DNA of 62,599 bases from Bacillota bacterium (GCA_012728115.1 JAAYFS010000006.1:1-62599); one strand, 5' to 3'; positions 43,084-52,993 are shown, numbered from the stretch's first letter. The notes: generated from the letters alone by a model not told the origin. A program made the numbers and translations.

Positions 43084-43697
43084 TAATAATCACCTCTTGA
43101 ATCTAATACCTCCAAAAGTTCATTACTCCTCTTGGTCATGTCTGCCGTAAATCGATCGATTAAACTGGTGAGATAAGTATAAATCACCATCGTAGGAATA
43201 GCAATAATAAGCCCAGTTGCAGTAGTAATTAAAGCTTCGGCAATACCTGCACTTAGCTCCACAGCAGTACCAAGTCCGTGCATGCCAGCAAGAACGTCAA
43301 AACTTTTAATGATACCAGTTACCGTACCCAAAATTCCTAATAGAGGGGCGATAACAGAGATCGCCTCTAGAATACTAAGCCAGCGTTCCATTTTAAAGAT
43401 CTCTTCTCTTCCTATTTCTTCCATTTTAGCTTTAATTTCTTCTTTATCACGATCATAATGAGCAATTCCTGATGCTAAAGTAGCAGCGACTGGCCCTCTT
43501 GTTTTCTTTGCTAATTGAACAGCTTCTAATACTTTTCCTTGTCCTAGGGCTAATCTAATTTCATCGATTAAATCCTCGGTATCTACCCGTGCCTTTAATA
43601 GATACCATAAACGTTCTAATCCGACAGCTAGCGCAACCACTGAACAAAAAATCAATGGATACATTACTGGGCCGCCTCGTACAATTAAGTCAAGCAT
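43083..43697 (-). CDS. exbB: ExbB/MotA/TolQ family proton channel
   Basis: 204 residues with three membrane helices. Family segments are MYPLIFCSVVALAVGLERLWYLL, LSILEAISVIAPLLGILGTVTGIIKSF and AEALITTATGLIIAIPTMVIYTYL (the conserved proton-channel threonines). First gene of exbB-exbD-tonB-cohesin-tether; its ATG has a GGAGGGG SD. TolQ is the alternative, but the following tonB with a TonB C-domain favours ExbB. Confidence 0.93.
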   Translation of the reverse strand: MLDLIVRGGPVMYPLIFCSVVALAVGLERLWYLLKARVDTEDLIDEIRLALGQGKVLEAVQLAKKTRGPVAATLASGIAHYDRDKEEIKAKMEEIGREEIFKMERWLSILEAISVIAPLLGILGTVTGIIKSFDVLAGMHGLGTAVELSAGIAEALITTATGLIIAIPTMVIYTYLTSLIDRFTADMTKRSNELLEVLDSRGDY

Positions 43698-43810
43698 GAA
43701 TACCCCTCCAATTAGTTGCTAAATTAGACATTGAATTTCTCACCACTAAATTCGCCATACCTACTTAATATTCCTTTCGTTATTCTATAACAAATAACTG
43801 GGGTCATAAA

Positions 43811-43838
43811 AATAAGCCGCAAAATTTTGCGGCTTATT
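43811..43838 (-). terminator. Terminator of the GNAT gene
   Basis: A perfect 28-base palindrome, AATAAGCCGCAAAA and TTTTGCGGCTTATT, nine bases past the GNAT stop. Confidence 0.8.
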
Positions 43839-43846
43839 CGGGTATT

Positions 43847-44401
43847 TTAACTTGCCTTTTTAATTCGATCATTGCGGCGAAGAAATTCATCTTTTAGAAT
43901 GCGCATCAACAAGATTTCCCGAAACCCTTCATTGTTTTCGGTTGAGCGACGAAGTCTACCTTCTTTTTTAAAGCCTACCTTTTCGTAACATCTAATTGCT
44001 CGATGATTATCGGCATATACCCTAAGATAGACACGAGAAAGATTAAGGTTTAAAAAGGCGAATGCCAATAGGGTTCTAACCGAATCGGTTCCATAACCCT
44101 TATCCCAAAGCACCTTTTTGCCGATCCTAATCCGTAACTCGGCATCTCCGCTTCGCCAAGTAATATGATCCAGTTCGATATCGCCAATCAATTCTTTATT
44201 CAATTCGATTGCAAATCTTTCTTGATAGCGATTACTCTTACTTCTTTTTAGCCATTGGTGACATTCGCTCAATGTTAGAGGATAATCACCCTCGCTATAT
44301 GAATTGATTTCTGAATCATTTGACCAGGCGACAAGATCCTCAAAATCAGATTCTTGGATTGGCCGTAGGCTAATTTTCTCCCCTTTTAGTTTCATGTTCA
44401 A
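43847..44401 (-). CDS. GNAT family N-acetyltransferase (RimJ/RimL-like)
   Basis: 184 residues. GEKISLRPIQESDFEDLVAW opens a GNAT fold of the RimJ/RimL/SpeG type; acetyl-CoA binding lies around KVLWDKGYGTDSVRTLLAFAF, and LRVYADNHRAIRCYEKVGFKKEG is the classical C-terminal motif. It transfers an acetyl group to an amine (protein N-terminus, polyamine or antibiotic cannot be told apart). The start is TTG with AAGGAG six bases upstream. It is alone between two terminators. Confidence 0.85.
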   Translation of the reverse strand: MNMKLKGEKISLRPIQESDFEDLVAWSNDSEINSYSEGDYPLTLSECHQWLKRSKSNRYQERFAIELNKELIGDIELDHITWRSGDAELRIRIGKKVLWDKGYGTDSVRTLLAFAFLNLNLSRVYLRVYADNHRAIRCYEKVGFKKEGRLRRSTENNEGFREILLMRILKDEFLRRNDRIKKAS

Positions 44402-44519
44402 TTAGCACTCCTTCTGAAGATTGGATTACGATCCTGTGCTACTCGATAAGGGAAATATACCACAAACACTATGTAGAGATTTCTCGCTTTCTTCTCATTA
44501 ACCTTTAAGTAATACTAAC

Positions 44520-45362
44520 CTATATTCCTAGAATATGGCTCTGTTTTAATAGTTGCTCCGCCCATTCATCAGGGATGGTCCATTTCCCTATCATAATCGT
44601 ATCCTTACCAGAAGGACCATGGCAATCCGAACCACCTGTTGGAAGTAAATTTAGCTCGCTAGCGAGGTTAGAATAAAAGGAAGTTCTTTCCTCGCTATGT
44701 TCAGGGTGAATTACCTCGATTCCTTTTAGTCCAAAACTTTGAAACAAACGGATGCTGGCAATTTCCTCTTCTAAAGATCTAAATCCGATCGCCCCAGGAT
44801 GAGCTAGCACGGCTAAACCACCTGCAGAGTAAATTAGTTTAATCGCTTTCTCCACAGTAAGTTTAAAGCGTTCAATATATGCTGGTTGCCCCTTGTTAAG
44901 AAATTTCTCAAAAGCCTCTTGTCTCGTTTTCACATACCCTCTCGCCATCATCACATTAGCAAAATGTAATCTCCCTATATTCTCGCCTTTTGCCTCCGCA
45001 ACAATTTCTGTTAGATCGATCTCCATTCCTAGTTCGTTTAACCTTTCAACCATTTTCTGGGCGCGATAAAATCTTGCATCACGCATTTTGGCGAGCTGAT
45101 TTTGCAACTTCTGATCCTGGTAATCAAATCCGTAACCCAAAATATGGATATCATAATGTTCGAAATACGCCCCTAGTTCAATGCCTGAGATAATGGAAAT
45201 ACCATGCGGAGCACCCTTGAGTGCCAAAGCGATTCCCTCAGTAGAATCATGATCGGTGATCGAAATATACGAAAGGCCTAGTCTGTAAGCTATTTCCCCA
45301 ATCCTTTTAGGCTCCCATTTACCATCGGAAGCGGTGGTATGAATATGCAAATCCGAAGACAT
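44520..45362 (-). CDS. PHP domain phosphoesterase
   Basis: 280 residues. The metal site is assembled from DLHIHTTASDG, SITDHDSTEG, the ISGIELGA block, VLAHPGAIG and PTGGSDCHGPS. This set matches the YciV/RnaAM type of PHP phosphoesterase, which acts on 3',5'-nucleoside bisphosphates or short 5' RNA ends. Exact substrate not established. It lies just after sigF (24 bases) and may be cotranscribed with the spoIIA operon. Confidence 0.88.
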   Translation of the reverse strand: MSSDLHIHTTASDGKWEPKRIGEIAYRLGLSYISITDHDSTEGIALALKGAPHGISIISGIELGAYFEHYDIHILGYGFDYQDQKLQNQLAKMRDARFYRAQKMVERLNELGMEIDLTEIVAEAKGENIGRLHFANVMMARGYVKTRQEAFEKFLNKGQPAYIERFKLTVEKAIKLIYSAGGLAVLAHPGAIGFRSLEEEIASIRLFQSFGLKGIEVIHPEHSEERTSFYSNLASELNLLPTGGSDCHGPSGKDTIMIGKWTIPDEWAEQLLKQSHILGI

Positions 45363-45386
45363 TAATCTACTCCTAACTAAGAATAA

Positions 45387-46142
45387 TTAATAATACTTGC
45401 GCATTTCAAGCATAATCCGCTTTTCAATTCTTGATACCTGCGCCTGTGATATACCGAGAATCTTCGCCACTTCTGTTTGGCTTTTCTCGGCAAAATAGCG
45501 TAGCATCAGAAATTTTTGATCCTCTGGTTCTAGCTTTTCCATCATGCGCTTGATTATGATAGTGGTATCTTCGCCTGGATCGGCTTGAGTTGCGGCAATC
45601 TGATCTTCTAGCAATAATGGATCTCCATCATTCTCATGGATAATCTGGTGCAATGAGTGCACTGGTTTAATGGCATCTAAAGCGACCACTATATCTTCTC
45701 GATCCACACCTAAGTGTTCTGCAACTTCCTGAACGGTTGGTGTTCGACCCAAATCAAAAGTTAACTGCTCTTGAATTTGGATAGCCTTTTGTGCAAGTTC
45801 TTTTAAAGAACGAGAAACCCTTATGGTAGATGATTCACGTATGTAACGCTTAATCTCCCCGACAATCTTAGGAACGGCATAAGTAGAAAAACGCACGTTA
45901 TAAGAAAGATCAAAACCATCGATAGCCTTCATAAGCCCGATCGAGCCGATCTGAAACAAGTCATCGCTGTCAAAGCCTCGATGCTGGAATCTTTTCACTA
46001 CGCTAGCTACTAAGCGCAAATTATTTTCGATCAAGATATTCCTGGCTTCTAGATCGCCTTGTTGTGAACGACGTATCAAACATTTAATCTCAGCATCAGA
46101 CAATCTTTTGTTAGGTAGGACTTTGATATAATCGTAATCCAT
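45387..46142 (-). CDS. sigF: RNA polymerase sporulation sigma factor SigF
   Basis: 251 residues. Region 2 has ARNILIENNLRLVASVVKRFQHRG and DLFQIGSIGLMKAIDGFDLSYNVRFSTYAVPKIVGEIKRYIRES, region 3 RTPTVQEVAEHLGV, and region 4 KSQTEVAKILGISQAQVSRIEK. With the preceding anti-sigma gene this is SigF, the first forespore-specific sigma factor, rather than SigG. Starts 9 bases after spoIIAB. Confidence 0.95.
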   Translation of the reverse strand: MDYDYIKVLPNKRLSDAEIKCLIRRSQQGDLEARNILIENNLRLVASVVKRFQHRGFDSDDLFQIGSIGLMKAIDGFDLSYNVRFSTYAVPKIVGEIKRYIRESSTIRVSRSLKELAQKAIQIQEQLTFDLGRTPTVQEVAEHLGVDREDIVVALDAIKPVHSLHQIIHENDGDPLLLEDQIAATQADPGEDTTIIIKRMMEKLEPEDQKFLMLRYFAEKSQTEVAKILGISQAQVSRIEKRIMLEMRKYY

Positions 46143-46151
46143 TTAGATCAC

Positions 46152-46580
46152 CTAATACATAGCAGTCTTTGGCGTTTTTTCCATTATTACCTTTGTTCCC
46201 TTTTCTTTTTCAGAAATGATTTCAACTTTGTCCATACATTCCTTCATCCAGAGAATTCCGCTACCAAGATGATCCATTTTCGTCTCTGGTTCCGATTCTT
46301 CATCTTCATCAGGAGAAAACCCCTTGCCAAAGTCTTCGATAATTATCGTCAGCGTTTTGCCATCATGCGATGCTTCAACAATAATTAGTTCAGGTTCATT
46401 TTGGTACCCGTGAACTATTGAGTTAGTAACCGCTTCATCAACTGAGTCTTTGATATCTTCAATTTCTTCCAGAGTGAATTCTAGTTGCGAAGCAAAAACC
46501 GCCACTGTCGTTCTGGCAAATCTGGCATTTTCAGATAGGCTTGGAAACTCGATTCTCATCCAGTTTTTTCTATCTTCCAC
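46152..46580 (-). CDS. spoIIAB: Anti-sigma-F factor SpoIIAB
   Basis: 142 residues, a GHKL kinase: EIEDIKDSVDEAVTNSIVHGY (N-box) and IIIEDFGKGFSPDED and GSGILWMKECMD (G-boxes). It holds SigF inactive and phosphorylates SpoIIAA. GTG start inside the 3' end of spoIIAA (11-base overlap), preceded by GGGAGGG. Confidence 0.95.
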   Translation of the reverse strand: MEDRKNWMRIEFPSLSENARFARTTVAVFASQLEFTLEEIEDIKDSVDEAVTNSIVHGYQNEPELIIVEASHDGKTLTIIIEDFGKGFSPDEDEESEPETKMDHLGSGILWMKECMDKVEIISEKEKGTKVIMEKTPKTAMY

Positions 46581-46929
46581 TGCTATCCCTCCCTAGCTTG
46601 AGTAACGCCTCATTTGTTGAGTCGACAAAAGAAGCTATTCTTTCTACTCCCGAGATTTCTAATAAACGCTTTACTCTTGGGCTCGCTTTCACAAAAATTA
46701 ACTTTCCGCCTCTTTCTTGGATAGCTCTATAACGGCCGATTATCACTACCAAGCCTGTACTATCAATAAAGTCAACATATTCCAGATCCATTAGAATGTT
46801 TTTGATCTTCGGGTTTTCTTTCAGGTAATTATCGATTGAATCCTTCATTGGCTTAGATGTATGCAGATCTAGTTCTCCCGTTAAAGATACTAGCAGCACA
46901 TCATCAAGCACTTTGAATTGCTGTTCCAT
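46570..46929 (-). CDS. spoIIAA: Anti-sigma-F factor antagonist SpoIIAA
   Basis: 119 residues, a STAS domain. The phosphorylated serine is S57 in YVDFIDSTGLVV. Unphosphorylated it removes SpoIIAB from SigF. First gene of spoIIAA-spoIIAB-sigF. Confidence 0.95.
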   Translation of the reverse strand: MEQQFKVLDDVLLVSLTGELDLHTSKPMKDSIDNYLKENPKIKNILMDLEYVDFIDSTGLVVIIGRYRAIQERGGKLIFVKASPRVKRLLEISGVERIASFVDSTNEALLKLGRDSSGR

Positions 46930-46962
46930 TTACTCCCCTCCACTTTTAGATCATAAAATACT

Positions 46963-46990
46963 TTTTCGGGTTGAAATGGCAAAGTCCTGC
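46963..46990 (-). promoter_or_regulatory. Possible sigma-H promoter of the spoIIA operon
   Basis: On the minus strand GCAGGACTT, 12 bases, CCGAAAA, resembling the sigma-H pattern (RnAGGAwww and a GAAT-type -10). The spoIIA operon is sigma-H dependent in Bacillus. The -10 match is imperfect and no clear Spo0A box is visible. Confidence 0.4.
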
Positions 46991-46997
46991 TTAAAAG

Positions 46998-47028
46998 GCA
47001 AAAAACGGGAAAAATTCCCGTTTTTGCC
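46998..47028 (-). terminator. Terminator of dacF
   Basis: GGCAAAAAACGGGAA and TTCCCGTTTTTGCC form a long stem with A/T bulge region, 22 bases past the dacF stop. Confidence 0.75.
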
Positions 47029-47050
47029 AATTTACAAACTCATTAGTCAT

Positions 47051-48211
47051 TCACTGAACAACTTGGATTATTGAGCGCATCATCCGAAAGACCAGCGTAA
47101 AAAACCCAGCTCGTTTAATTTCACTAGTTACAGTCAAATTAGCCGAACCTAGCTTTTGTTCATTAAGATATCCATTGATCTCGCCGATACTTTCTCCAGG
47201 CATTAAAGGGAATTCTATATTTTCTTTTAAAATATATTTTGTTTCGACTTGCTTTTCTTCACCGCGCTCAATCGTAACATTTAGATCTTCAGCCAAAACG
47301 ATCTTAACTTGTTCAGGAACAGCCTTTTTTAAGATAACTGTATCAATTTCTTCACCCTGGGTATGCACAGTGTAATTACGGTACTTTCTAAAACCATAAT
47401 CTAGAAGAGTACGCACATCATTTTCCCGATCCGCTTCCGTCTCGCTACCAAACACGACACAAATAAGGCGCAAACCATCTCGCTGAGCTGTAGCAACAAT
47501 GCAATAACCAGCTTCTGACGTAAACCCTGTTTTAATGCCGTCCACCCCTTGGTACCGTCTTAATAAACGATTATAATTCCATAATTGAGGTCGTTGACTA
47601 CCATCTTTCCTCATTGTGTATTCATACGTAGAGACAAAATCCATCATCAACGGAACATTAATCACATGCTGTGCCAACTTAGCTGCATCTTTAGCACTCA
47701 TTGCGTGAGGACTTCCGTCCGCTACTGGAAGACCACTTGAATTAGCAAAAATCGTGCTTTCTAAACCTAATTCTTTTGCACGTTTATTCATTTGCTTAAC
47801 AAAGGCCTGCTCTGAACCAGCTATATACTCAGCAACCGCTACGGATGCGTCGTTTGCTGAACCTACAGCTATCGCATACACTAACTCCCTTAGGGGAAAT
47901 TGCTCTCCTGGTTCTAACCACACATGGGTACCCATAATCGAAGCTGCGTAAGGGCTAACACTTACGATATCATCAAGCGAGATTTTTTCAGCAGCCACCG
48001 CTTCAAGGATAAGGGTTAAAGTCATCATTTTGGTCACACTAGCCATTGGTAAGGGTTGTTCTGAATTCTTTTCATAAAAAACCATGCCACTACGAGCATC
48101 GATCAGAATGGCAGCCTTACCATTTATTTCAGGTACCTGAGCCATTACACTGGAAGTAAACACTAATACCGCGATCAAGAATACTGCCCCAAAGAAACTA
48201 GCCCGTCTCAT
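47051..48211 (-). CDS. dacF: D-alanyl-D-alanine carboxypeptidase (DacF-type)
   Basis: 386 residues. Signal peptide (SFFGAVFLIAVLVFTSSVMAQ), then the serine peptidase S11 motifs: PMASVTKMM (SxxK), VGSANDASVAVA (SxN) and GIKTGFTSEAG (KTG). A C-terminal beta domain and an amphipathic tail (FRMMRSIIQVVQ) anchor it to the membrane. It trims pentapeptides in peptidoglycan. Immediately upstream of spoIIAA, as dacF is in Bacillus, so a forespore role is likely. Confidence 0.92.
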   Translation of the reverse strand: MRRASFFGAVFLIAVLVFTSSVMAQVPEINGKAAILIDARSGMVFYEKNSEQPLPMASVTKMMTLTLILEAVAAEKISLDDIVSVSPYAASIMGTHVWLEPGEQFPLRELVYAIAVGSANDASVAVAEYIAGSEQAFVKQMNKRAKELGLESTIFANSSGLPVADGSPHAMSAKDAAKLAQHVINVPLMMDFVSTYEYTMRKDGSQRPQLWNYNRLLRRYQGVDGIKTGFTSEAGYCIVATAQRDGLRLICVVFGSETEADRENDVRTLLDYGFRKYRNYTVHTQGEEIDTVILKKAVPEQVKIVLAEDLNVTIERGEEKQVETKYILKENIEFPLMPGESIGEINGYLNEQKLGSANLTVTSEIKRAGFFTLVFRMMRSIIQVVQ

Positions 48212-48248
48212 CCTTTATCACCCGCCCTTTAAATCATTCCTAATAATA

Positions 48249-48272
48249 AATATGGGGCCAATGGCCCCAATA
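48249..48272 (-). terminator. Terminator of the pdp operon
   Basis: TGGGGCC and GGCCCCAA form a G/C-rich stem around AAT with a one-base bulge; a T-rich tail follows on the minus strand. Confidence 0.65.
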
Positions 48273-48284
48273 TACGTGATTTTC

Positions 48285-49604
48285 TTATTCTAAATCTTTC
48301 GACGTGACTTTTCCATAGATCAAGTCATGGTAGGCTGGTTTAACACTGCTTAATTTGTAGGCACCTCTGATCTTTTCCGCAACTCCAGAAATGACATCTT
48401 GGCTATTACTATAAATAACAGCAATTCTTTCATCAGCCCTAACAAAATCTCCAATCTTTTTTCTCATCTCCAGACCAACCGCTAGATCGATTTTCTCATC
48501 CTTACTTCCACGTCCAGCACCTAGCTTCATTGCACTTAATCCAATTTCCTTAGTATCAATTTCTGTTACATATCCTTCTCGGGCAATCTTAACATCATAT
48601 TTATACTTTGCTTGCGGCAATAAATCCAAGTTATCAACTACTCTCCTATCTCCACCTTGAATCTCAATCATTTCGGCAAATTTTTGTAGGGCTTTCTTAC
48701 TCCTTAGCTTACTTTCTAAAAGTTTTCGCGCCTCTGATTCGTTAGCTGAACATCCTGCTATTACTAGCATCGATGAGCCTAATTGCACCGAAAGTTCAAC
48801 TAAATCCTCTGGCCCCTCTCCATTAAGAGTAAGGATCGCCTCTTGCACTTCCAATGAATTACCAACCAAGCGTCCTAATGGTTGATTCATATCAGTTATA
48901 TAGGCGATGGTTTCCTTACCGACTGTTTTTCCAATACCAACCAAGGTACGAGCGAGTTCGAAAGCCTCTTCTACTGTTGCCATAAAGGCACCATTTCCTG
49001 TTTTTACATCTAAAACAAAATTATCAGCGCCTGAAGCTATTTTCTTACTCATAATTGAGGAAGCGATCAACGGGATTGAATCAACAGTTGCAGTTACATC
49101 TCGCAGCGAATACAGATACTTATCTGCTGGCGCCAATTCATTTGTCTGAGCAATTACGCTTAACCCTATTTTGTTTACCTGCTGAATAAACTCTTCTTTC
49201 TTTAAATTGACATTAAAACCAGGAATACTTTCCAATTTATCGATCGTTCCGCCAGTGTGGCCCAGACCTCTACCAGACATCTTGGCAACCTTCACTCCGC
49301 AACTCGCTACCAATGGAGTTACAACCAAAGTTGTTTTATCGCCAACACCGCCTGTGGAGTGTTTGTCAATCTTTTTCCCCTGTATACCGCTTAGATCAAC
49401 GATTTCCCCCGAATGAGCCATTTTTAAAGTAAGATTTGAAATTTCTTTCCTGTCCATACCCTGAAAAAATATAGCCATACAAAGGGCTGCTACTTGATAA
49501 TCAGGGATCGCCCTGGTAGTGATACCTTCCACAAAAAATTCAATCTCTTGCTCACTCAAATTTAAACCATCTCGTTTTTTGGCAATCAAATCAACTACTC
49601 GCAT
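48285..49604 (-). CDS. pdp: Pyrimidine-nucleoside phosphorylase
   Basis: 439 residues. Characteristic blocks are [29 protein letters not shown] (phosphate binding) and [25 protein letters not shown]. It cleaves uridine and thymidine (deoxyuridine) with phosphate to base and (deoxy)ribose-1-phosphate, the substrate of the neighbouring phosphopentomutase. The length suits Pdp better than the thymidine-only enzyme. [10 protein letters not shown] at 49604 is the start, with GAGGTGAGG upstream; the frame extends upstream but inside deoB. It overlaps deoB by 14 bases. Confidence 0.93.
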   Translation of the reverse strand: MRVVDLIAKKRDGLNLSEQEIEFFVEGITTRAIPDYQVAALCMAIFFQGMDRKEISNLTLKMAHSGEIVDLSGIQGKKIDKHSTGGVGDKTTLVVTPLVASCGVKVAKMSGRGLGHTGGTIDKLESIPGFNVNLKKEEFIQQVNKIGLSVIAQTNELAPADKYLYSLRDVTATVDSIPLIASSIMSKKIASGADNFVLDVKTGNGAFMATVEEAFELARTLVGIGKTVGKETIAYITDMNQPLGRLVGNSLEVQEAILTLNGEGPEDLVELSVQLGSSMLVIAGCSANESEARKLLESKLRSKKALQKFAEMIEIQGGDRRVVDNLDLLPQAKYKYDVKIAREGYVTEIDTKEIGLSAMKLGAGRGSKDEKIDLAVGLEMRKKIGDFVRADERIAVIYSNSQDVISGVAEKIRGAYKLSSVKPAYHDLIYGKVTSKDLE

Positions 49605-50787
49605 CAGCCTCACCTCGACAGATTTCTTTAAAGAAACTTGTCCCCGCCAGATTTGCTTCGATACCAAAGAATTCAGCGATTGTTGCCGCAACATCGGCGT
49701 AAGTAGAACGAATTCCAAGATCAATAGGACGAACATTCTTACCATAAACTAATAACGGTACATACTCGCGAGTGTGATCTGTGCCTGGGAAGGTTGGGTC
49801 ACAGCCATGATCAGCTGTGATACACAATATATCATCACTACCTAATGCATCGATTAGTTCTGGTAGTTGTGCATCCAATGCCATCAAACCAGCAGCATAT
49901 CCTTCAACATCATTTCGATGCCCCCAGAGCATATCAAAATCCACACAGTTTGCAAAGATCAACGAAGGCTCCCCAACTGTCTTAAGGTAGTAAAGAACTC
50001 CATCAAGAGTTTCCAAATTGTTATGCGCTGCCAACGAATTAGTAATTCCCCGATTAGCGAAAATATCGGCGATCTTGCCAACTGTGTTCACTTGAATATT
50101 GTTCTTGATTAAAAAATCTAGGATAGTTTTAGCGAAAGGTTCGATACTAAAGTCACGACGCCTATTCGTTCGTTGATAATTACCACTCGTTCCTATAAAT
50201 GGCCTTGCGATCACTCTTCCAACATTATGCGGACTGACAAGTAACTTTCGAGCAATTCTGCACCATTGATATAAAAGTTCCACATCGACAACTTCTTCAT
50301 GAGCAGCAATTTGAAAAACACTGTCAGCCGATGTGTAAACGATCGGATCTCCAGTTTCTACATGTAGATCTCCCAACTCTTGGATGATTACGGTACCTGA
50401 GGCAACTTTATTGCCAATAACCTTGCGATCAATTCTTTCTTCAAATGCCTTAATAATCGATTCAGGAAAACCATTTGGATACGTTGGGAAAGGTTCTTCC
50501 ACAATCAAGCCCGCCAACTCCCAATGACCTGTTGTGGTATCTTTACCCGCAGATTTTTCCGCCATTTTTCCAAACGCCGCTCGATGATCTTTTCTTCTTA
50601 TTACACCCTGGATATCGATAATATTTCCTAGCCCTAGTGTCTCTAGATTCGGTAGAGAGATCCCTCCAATATGCCGTGCGATATTTCCTAAAGTATTACT
50701 TCCTTGATCCCCATAGGCAGCAGCATCTGGTAAAGCACCTACCCCAACACTATCAAGCACCAAGAGAATGAATCGCTTTTTCATCAT
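49591..50787 (-). CDS. deoB: Phosphopentomutase
   Basis: 398 residues of the alkaline-phosphatase superfamily. Motifs: [33 protein letters not shown] (catalytic Thr), and the manganese ligands in [25 protein letters not shown]. It isomerises (deoxy)ribose-1- to 5-phosphate, linking nucleoside salvage to the pentose pathway. The ATG overlaps the xerD stop (TAATG). Confidence 0.95.
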   Translation of the reverse strand: MMKKRFILLVLDSVGVGALPDAAAYGDQGSNTLGNIARHIGGISLPNLETLGLGNIIDIQGVIRRKDHRAAFGKMAEKSAGKDTTTGHWELAGLIVEEPFPTYPNGFPESIIKAFEERIDRKVIGNKVASGTVIIQELGDLHVETGDPIVYTSADSVFQIAAHEEVVDVELLYQWCRIARKLLVSPHNVGRVIARPFIGTSGNYQRTNRRRDFSIEPFAKTILDFLIKNNIQVNTVGKIADIFANRGITNSLAAHNNLETLDGVLYYLKTVGEPSLIFANCVDFDMLWGHRNDVEGYAAGLMALDAQLPELIDALGSDDILCITADHGCDPTFPGTDHTREYVPLLVYGKNVRPIDLGIRSTYADVAATIAEFFGIEANLAGTSFFKEICRGEADASS

Positions 50788-51683
50788 TATCCCTCCATAT
50801 TTCGCTTTGCTCTAGGATGTGTCTGATCATAAACGTTTAATAAATGTTCGGAAGTTAGGTGGGTATAGATCTGCGTTGTTGCAATATCTACATGACCAAG
50901 CATTTCTTGCACTGACCGCAAATCAGCGCCATTTTGTAATAAATGAGTTGCAAAGGAATGCCTCAGTGTATGTGGCGTTATTTCTTGCTTAATACCTGCT
51001 AATTTACCATATTTCTTTAAGATTTTCCAAAAACCTTGCCTCGTCATCCTTTTTCCCCGCATATTTACAAATAATGCCTGCTCCCTTAGTGATTTTACAA
51101 TTTTGCCACGCGAAAACCTCAAATAATCATCAACCGCCCGTTGAGCTGAGCGACCTAAGGGAATAATCCGTTCCTTACTACCTTTCCCAAAACAGCGGAC
51201 AAATCCAAGCGGATCAATATCACCGATATCGAGCCCAATCAATTCTGATACTCTCATTCCTGTTGCGTAAAGAACCTCAAGCATTGCCTTATCTCGATAT
51301 CCAGCTTCAGTAGTTAAATCTGGAACAGCTAACAAACAATCAACCTCCTCCATGGTTAGAACCGCTGGAAGTTTTCTCTCTTGTTTTGGCGAATCCATGA
51401 AGGCACAAGGATTGTGTTCCAGCTTGTCCTCCAGGACTAGAAATTGAAAAAACCCTCGGATGGCTGTTCCCTTACGAGCTAAACTACTAGGGGCTTGTCC
51501 TTCCATTTTTAAGCGATGAAGAAAACTTAAGATAGTGAACGGATCAACATCCTCAATAGATTTATCAAGTTCAAAACAAAAATCTAAAAATTGTATTAGA
51601 TCGTTTCGATAGGCTTCAATGGTATTCTGAGCAAGACCACGCTCAATCAACAAATGACTTAGATAGTGCTCTAAAAAATCCAA
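50787..51683 (-). CDS. xerD: Tyrosine recombinase XerD
   Basis: 298 residues. N-terminal SAM-like domain ([21 protein letters not shown]), then catalytic segments: [10 protein letters not shown] (Arg), [12 protein letters not shown] (His-x-x-Arg), [15 protein letters not shown] (His and nucleophilic Tyr). It resolves chromosome dimers at dif. The TTG start has an AGGAGGG SD. Its neighbours spoIIM and deoB are those of xerD in Bacillus, which rules out a phage integrase. Confidence 0.92.
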   Translation of the reverse strand: MDFLEHYLSHLLIERGLAQNTIEAYRNDLIQFLDFCFELDKSIEDVDPFTILSFLHRLKMEGQAPSSLARKGTAIRGFFQFLVLEDKLEHNPCAFMDSPKQERKLPAVLTMEEVDCLLAVPDLTTEAGYRDKAMLEVLYATGMRVSELIGLDIGDIDPLGFVRCFGKGSKERIIPLGRSAQRAVDDYLRFSRGKIVKSLREQALFVNMRGKRMTRQGFWKILKKYGKLAGIKQEITPHTLRHSFATHLLQNGADLRSVQEMLGHVDIATTQIYTHLTSEHLLNVYDQTHPRAKRNMEG

Positions 51684-51694
51684 CCGATTCCCTC

Positions 51695-52339
51695 CTAAAG
51701 AAACCTATTGCCGAACTCAATTAAAATTGGGGTTAAAAATGTTTCCACTAAGGCCCCCAACCCTAGCAAACACCAACTAAAAATCACCATGATCGCACAG
51801 CCAAAAAATTGGTGATAGATATTTTCATTATTTAAGCCGATAAGTGTTTTTAGTGCCGCGAAAGAAAATGATAGAGAGGCTGTTGCCCCGATAATGATCG
51901 CTGGAACAATAATTAGATTATGGGGTAAGATCGAAAGAAGGGTTAAAAATACACCTCTTAAAACAAGGTCCTCAACCAGGAACCCGATCGTAAATCCCAA
52001 TACAAAACCTCTTAAAAAAACCAAGGCAAGAATAAAAGGCGAACCAATTACGCTTAAACCCAGTAGCCACATCAATCCTGTAGTTTTAACAATATTGTCA
52101 ACCATTCCCTGGTGCGCAAGTTCAGCTCGGTTAAGAGAATGAATTTCCTCGGGAACAGACGTAAAAATACTGTGTAAATAATTAGATAAATCTTCCTTCT
52201 GATTCGTAGATAAAGTTTTCACTGTTAAAGCGCCAAATCCTGTTCCTATCGCAAAAACTAGTACTATGATCAAAATAAAAATCATTCGCCGCTGAATATA
52301 CCCATTAAAAATATCCCAAAACGTCCTGAATTTTGGCAT
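51695..52339 (-). CDS. spoIIM: Stage II sporulation protein M
   Basis: 214 residues, five membrane helices, with family segments ALTVKTLSTNQKEDL and VFLRGFVLGFTIGFLVEDLVLRGVFLTLLSILPHNLI. With SpoIID and SpoIIP it remodels septal peptidoglycan during engulfment. Eleven bases upstream of xerD. Confidence 0.93.
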   Translation of the reverse strand: MPKFRTFWDIFNGYIQRRMIFILIIVLVFAIGTGFGALTVKTLSTNQKEDLSNYLHSIFTSVPEEIHSLNRAELAHQGMVDNIVKTTGLMWLLGLSVIGSPFILALVFLRGFVLGFTIGFLVEDLVLRGVFLTLLSILPHNLIIVPAIIIGATASLSFSFAALKTLIGLNNENIYHQFFGCAIMVIFSWCLLGLGALVETFLTPILIEFGNRFL

Positions 52340-52390
52340 TTTATACCCCCGTTGCCTGTCTTAATAAATTCTATGTTCGGCAACGGCTGG

Positions 52391-52993
52391 TTATGCTAAA
52401 TGCCCAGTATCATTGATCGCCTCAATAAACCAATCGTGTTTATGAGAAATTATCGAAAGGCCAGCATTGTCTAACTGAAATCTATGGATCTGATTGGAAT
52501 CAAGTTTCAGAAAAAATCCGATTGCTAGACGAATCGCACCTCCATGGGAAACCACTACGATTTCATCATTTGGATGCATATCGTTAATTTTTTGTAAACA
52601 ATCCACTATTCGCTTTTGAACCTCCCCAGGAGTTTCAGCACCTGGTATTCTAGTGGTTTCCCAAAGGGTTTTCCTTTGTTGATAGAGTTCAGGATACTTT
52701 TCCTGAATCTCCTTTCTAGTTAGACCTTCCCAGATTCCAAAGGACATTTCTCTCAAACTTTCATTTGTCTCGATAGAGATTTTGTGATAACTTGCTATTT
52801 TTTCAGCAGTGCATTTAGCACGCTGTAAATCGCTACTAAACACTGCTTTTATTTTCCTAGAGGCTAATCTTAATGCGATTCTTTCTGCTTGATGTTTGCC
52901 TTCCTTTGATAAGGGAATATCTTTTTGGCCTTGATAACGCCCATGTTTATTCCATTCTGTTTCACCATGTCTCACTATATAGATTCGTCCCAT
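52391..52993 (-). CDS. Histidine phosphatase family protein
   Basis: 200 residues. RIYIVRHGETEWNKHGRYQGQKD carries the phospho-histidine RHG motif; SSDLQRAKCTAE, MSFGIWEGLT and VVSHGGAIRLA complete the active site. Phosphoglycerate-mutase-like fold; substrate not determined (alpha-ribazole phosphatase CobC or a general phosphatase are possible). The ATG overlaps the DUF3866 stop (TAATG) with AGAGGGGA upstream. Confidence 0.88.
   Translation of the reverse strand: MGRIYIVRHGETEWNKHGRYQGQKDIPLSKEGKHQAERIALRLASRKIKAVFSSDLQRAKCTAEKIASYHKISIETNESLREMSFGIWEGLTRKEIQEKYPELYQQRKTLWETTRIPGAETPGEVQKRIVDCLQKINDMHPNDEIVVVSHGGAIRLAIGFFLKLDSNQIHRFQLDNAGLSIISHKHDWFIEAINDTGHLA

Noticed and set aside
49605-49745. 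Upstream extension of pdp to 49745
   Set aside because: It runs inside deoB and does not resemble the family; [10 protein letters not shown] at 49604 has a good SD and fits known proteins.
50787-51683. Phage integrase or mobile element
   Set aside because: The tyrosine recombinase sits in the conserved spoIIM-xerD-deoB neighbourhood and matches chromosomal XerD; no phage genes or attachment repeats are seen.
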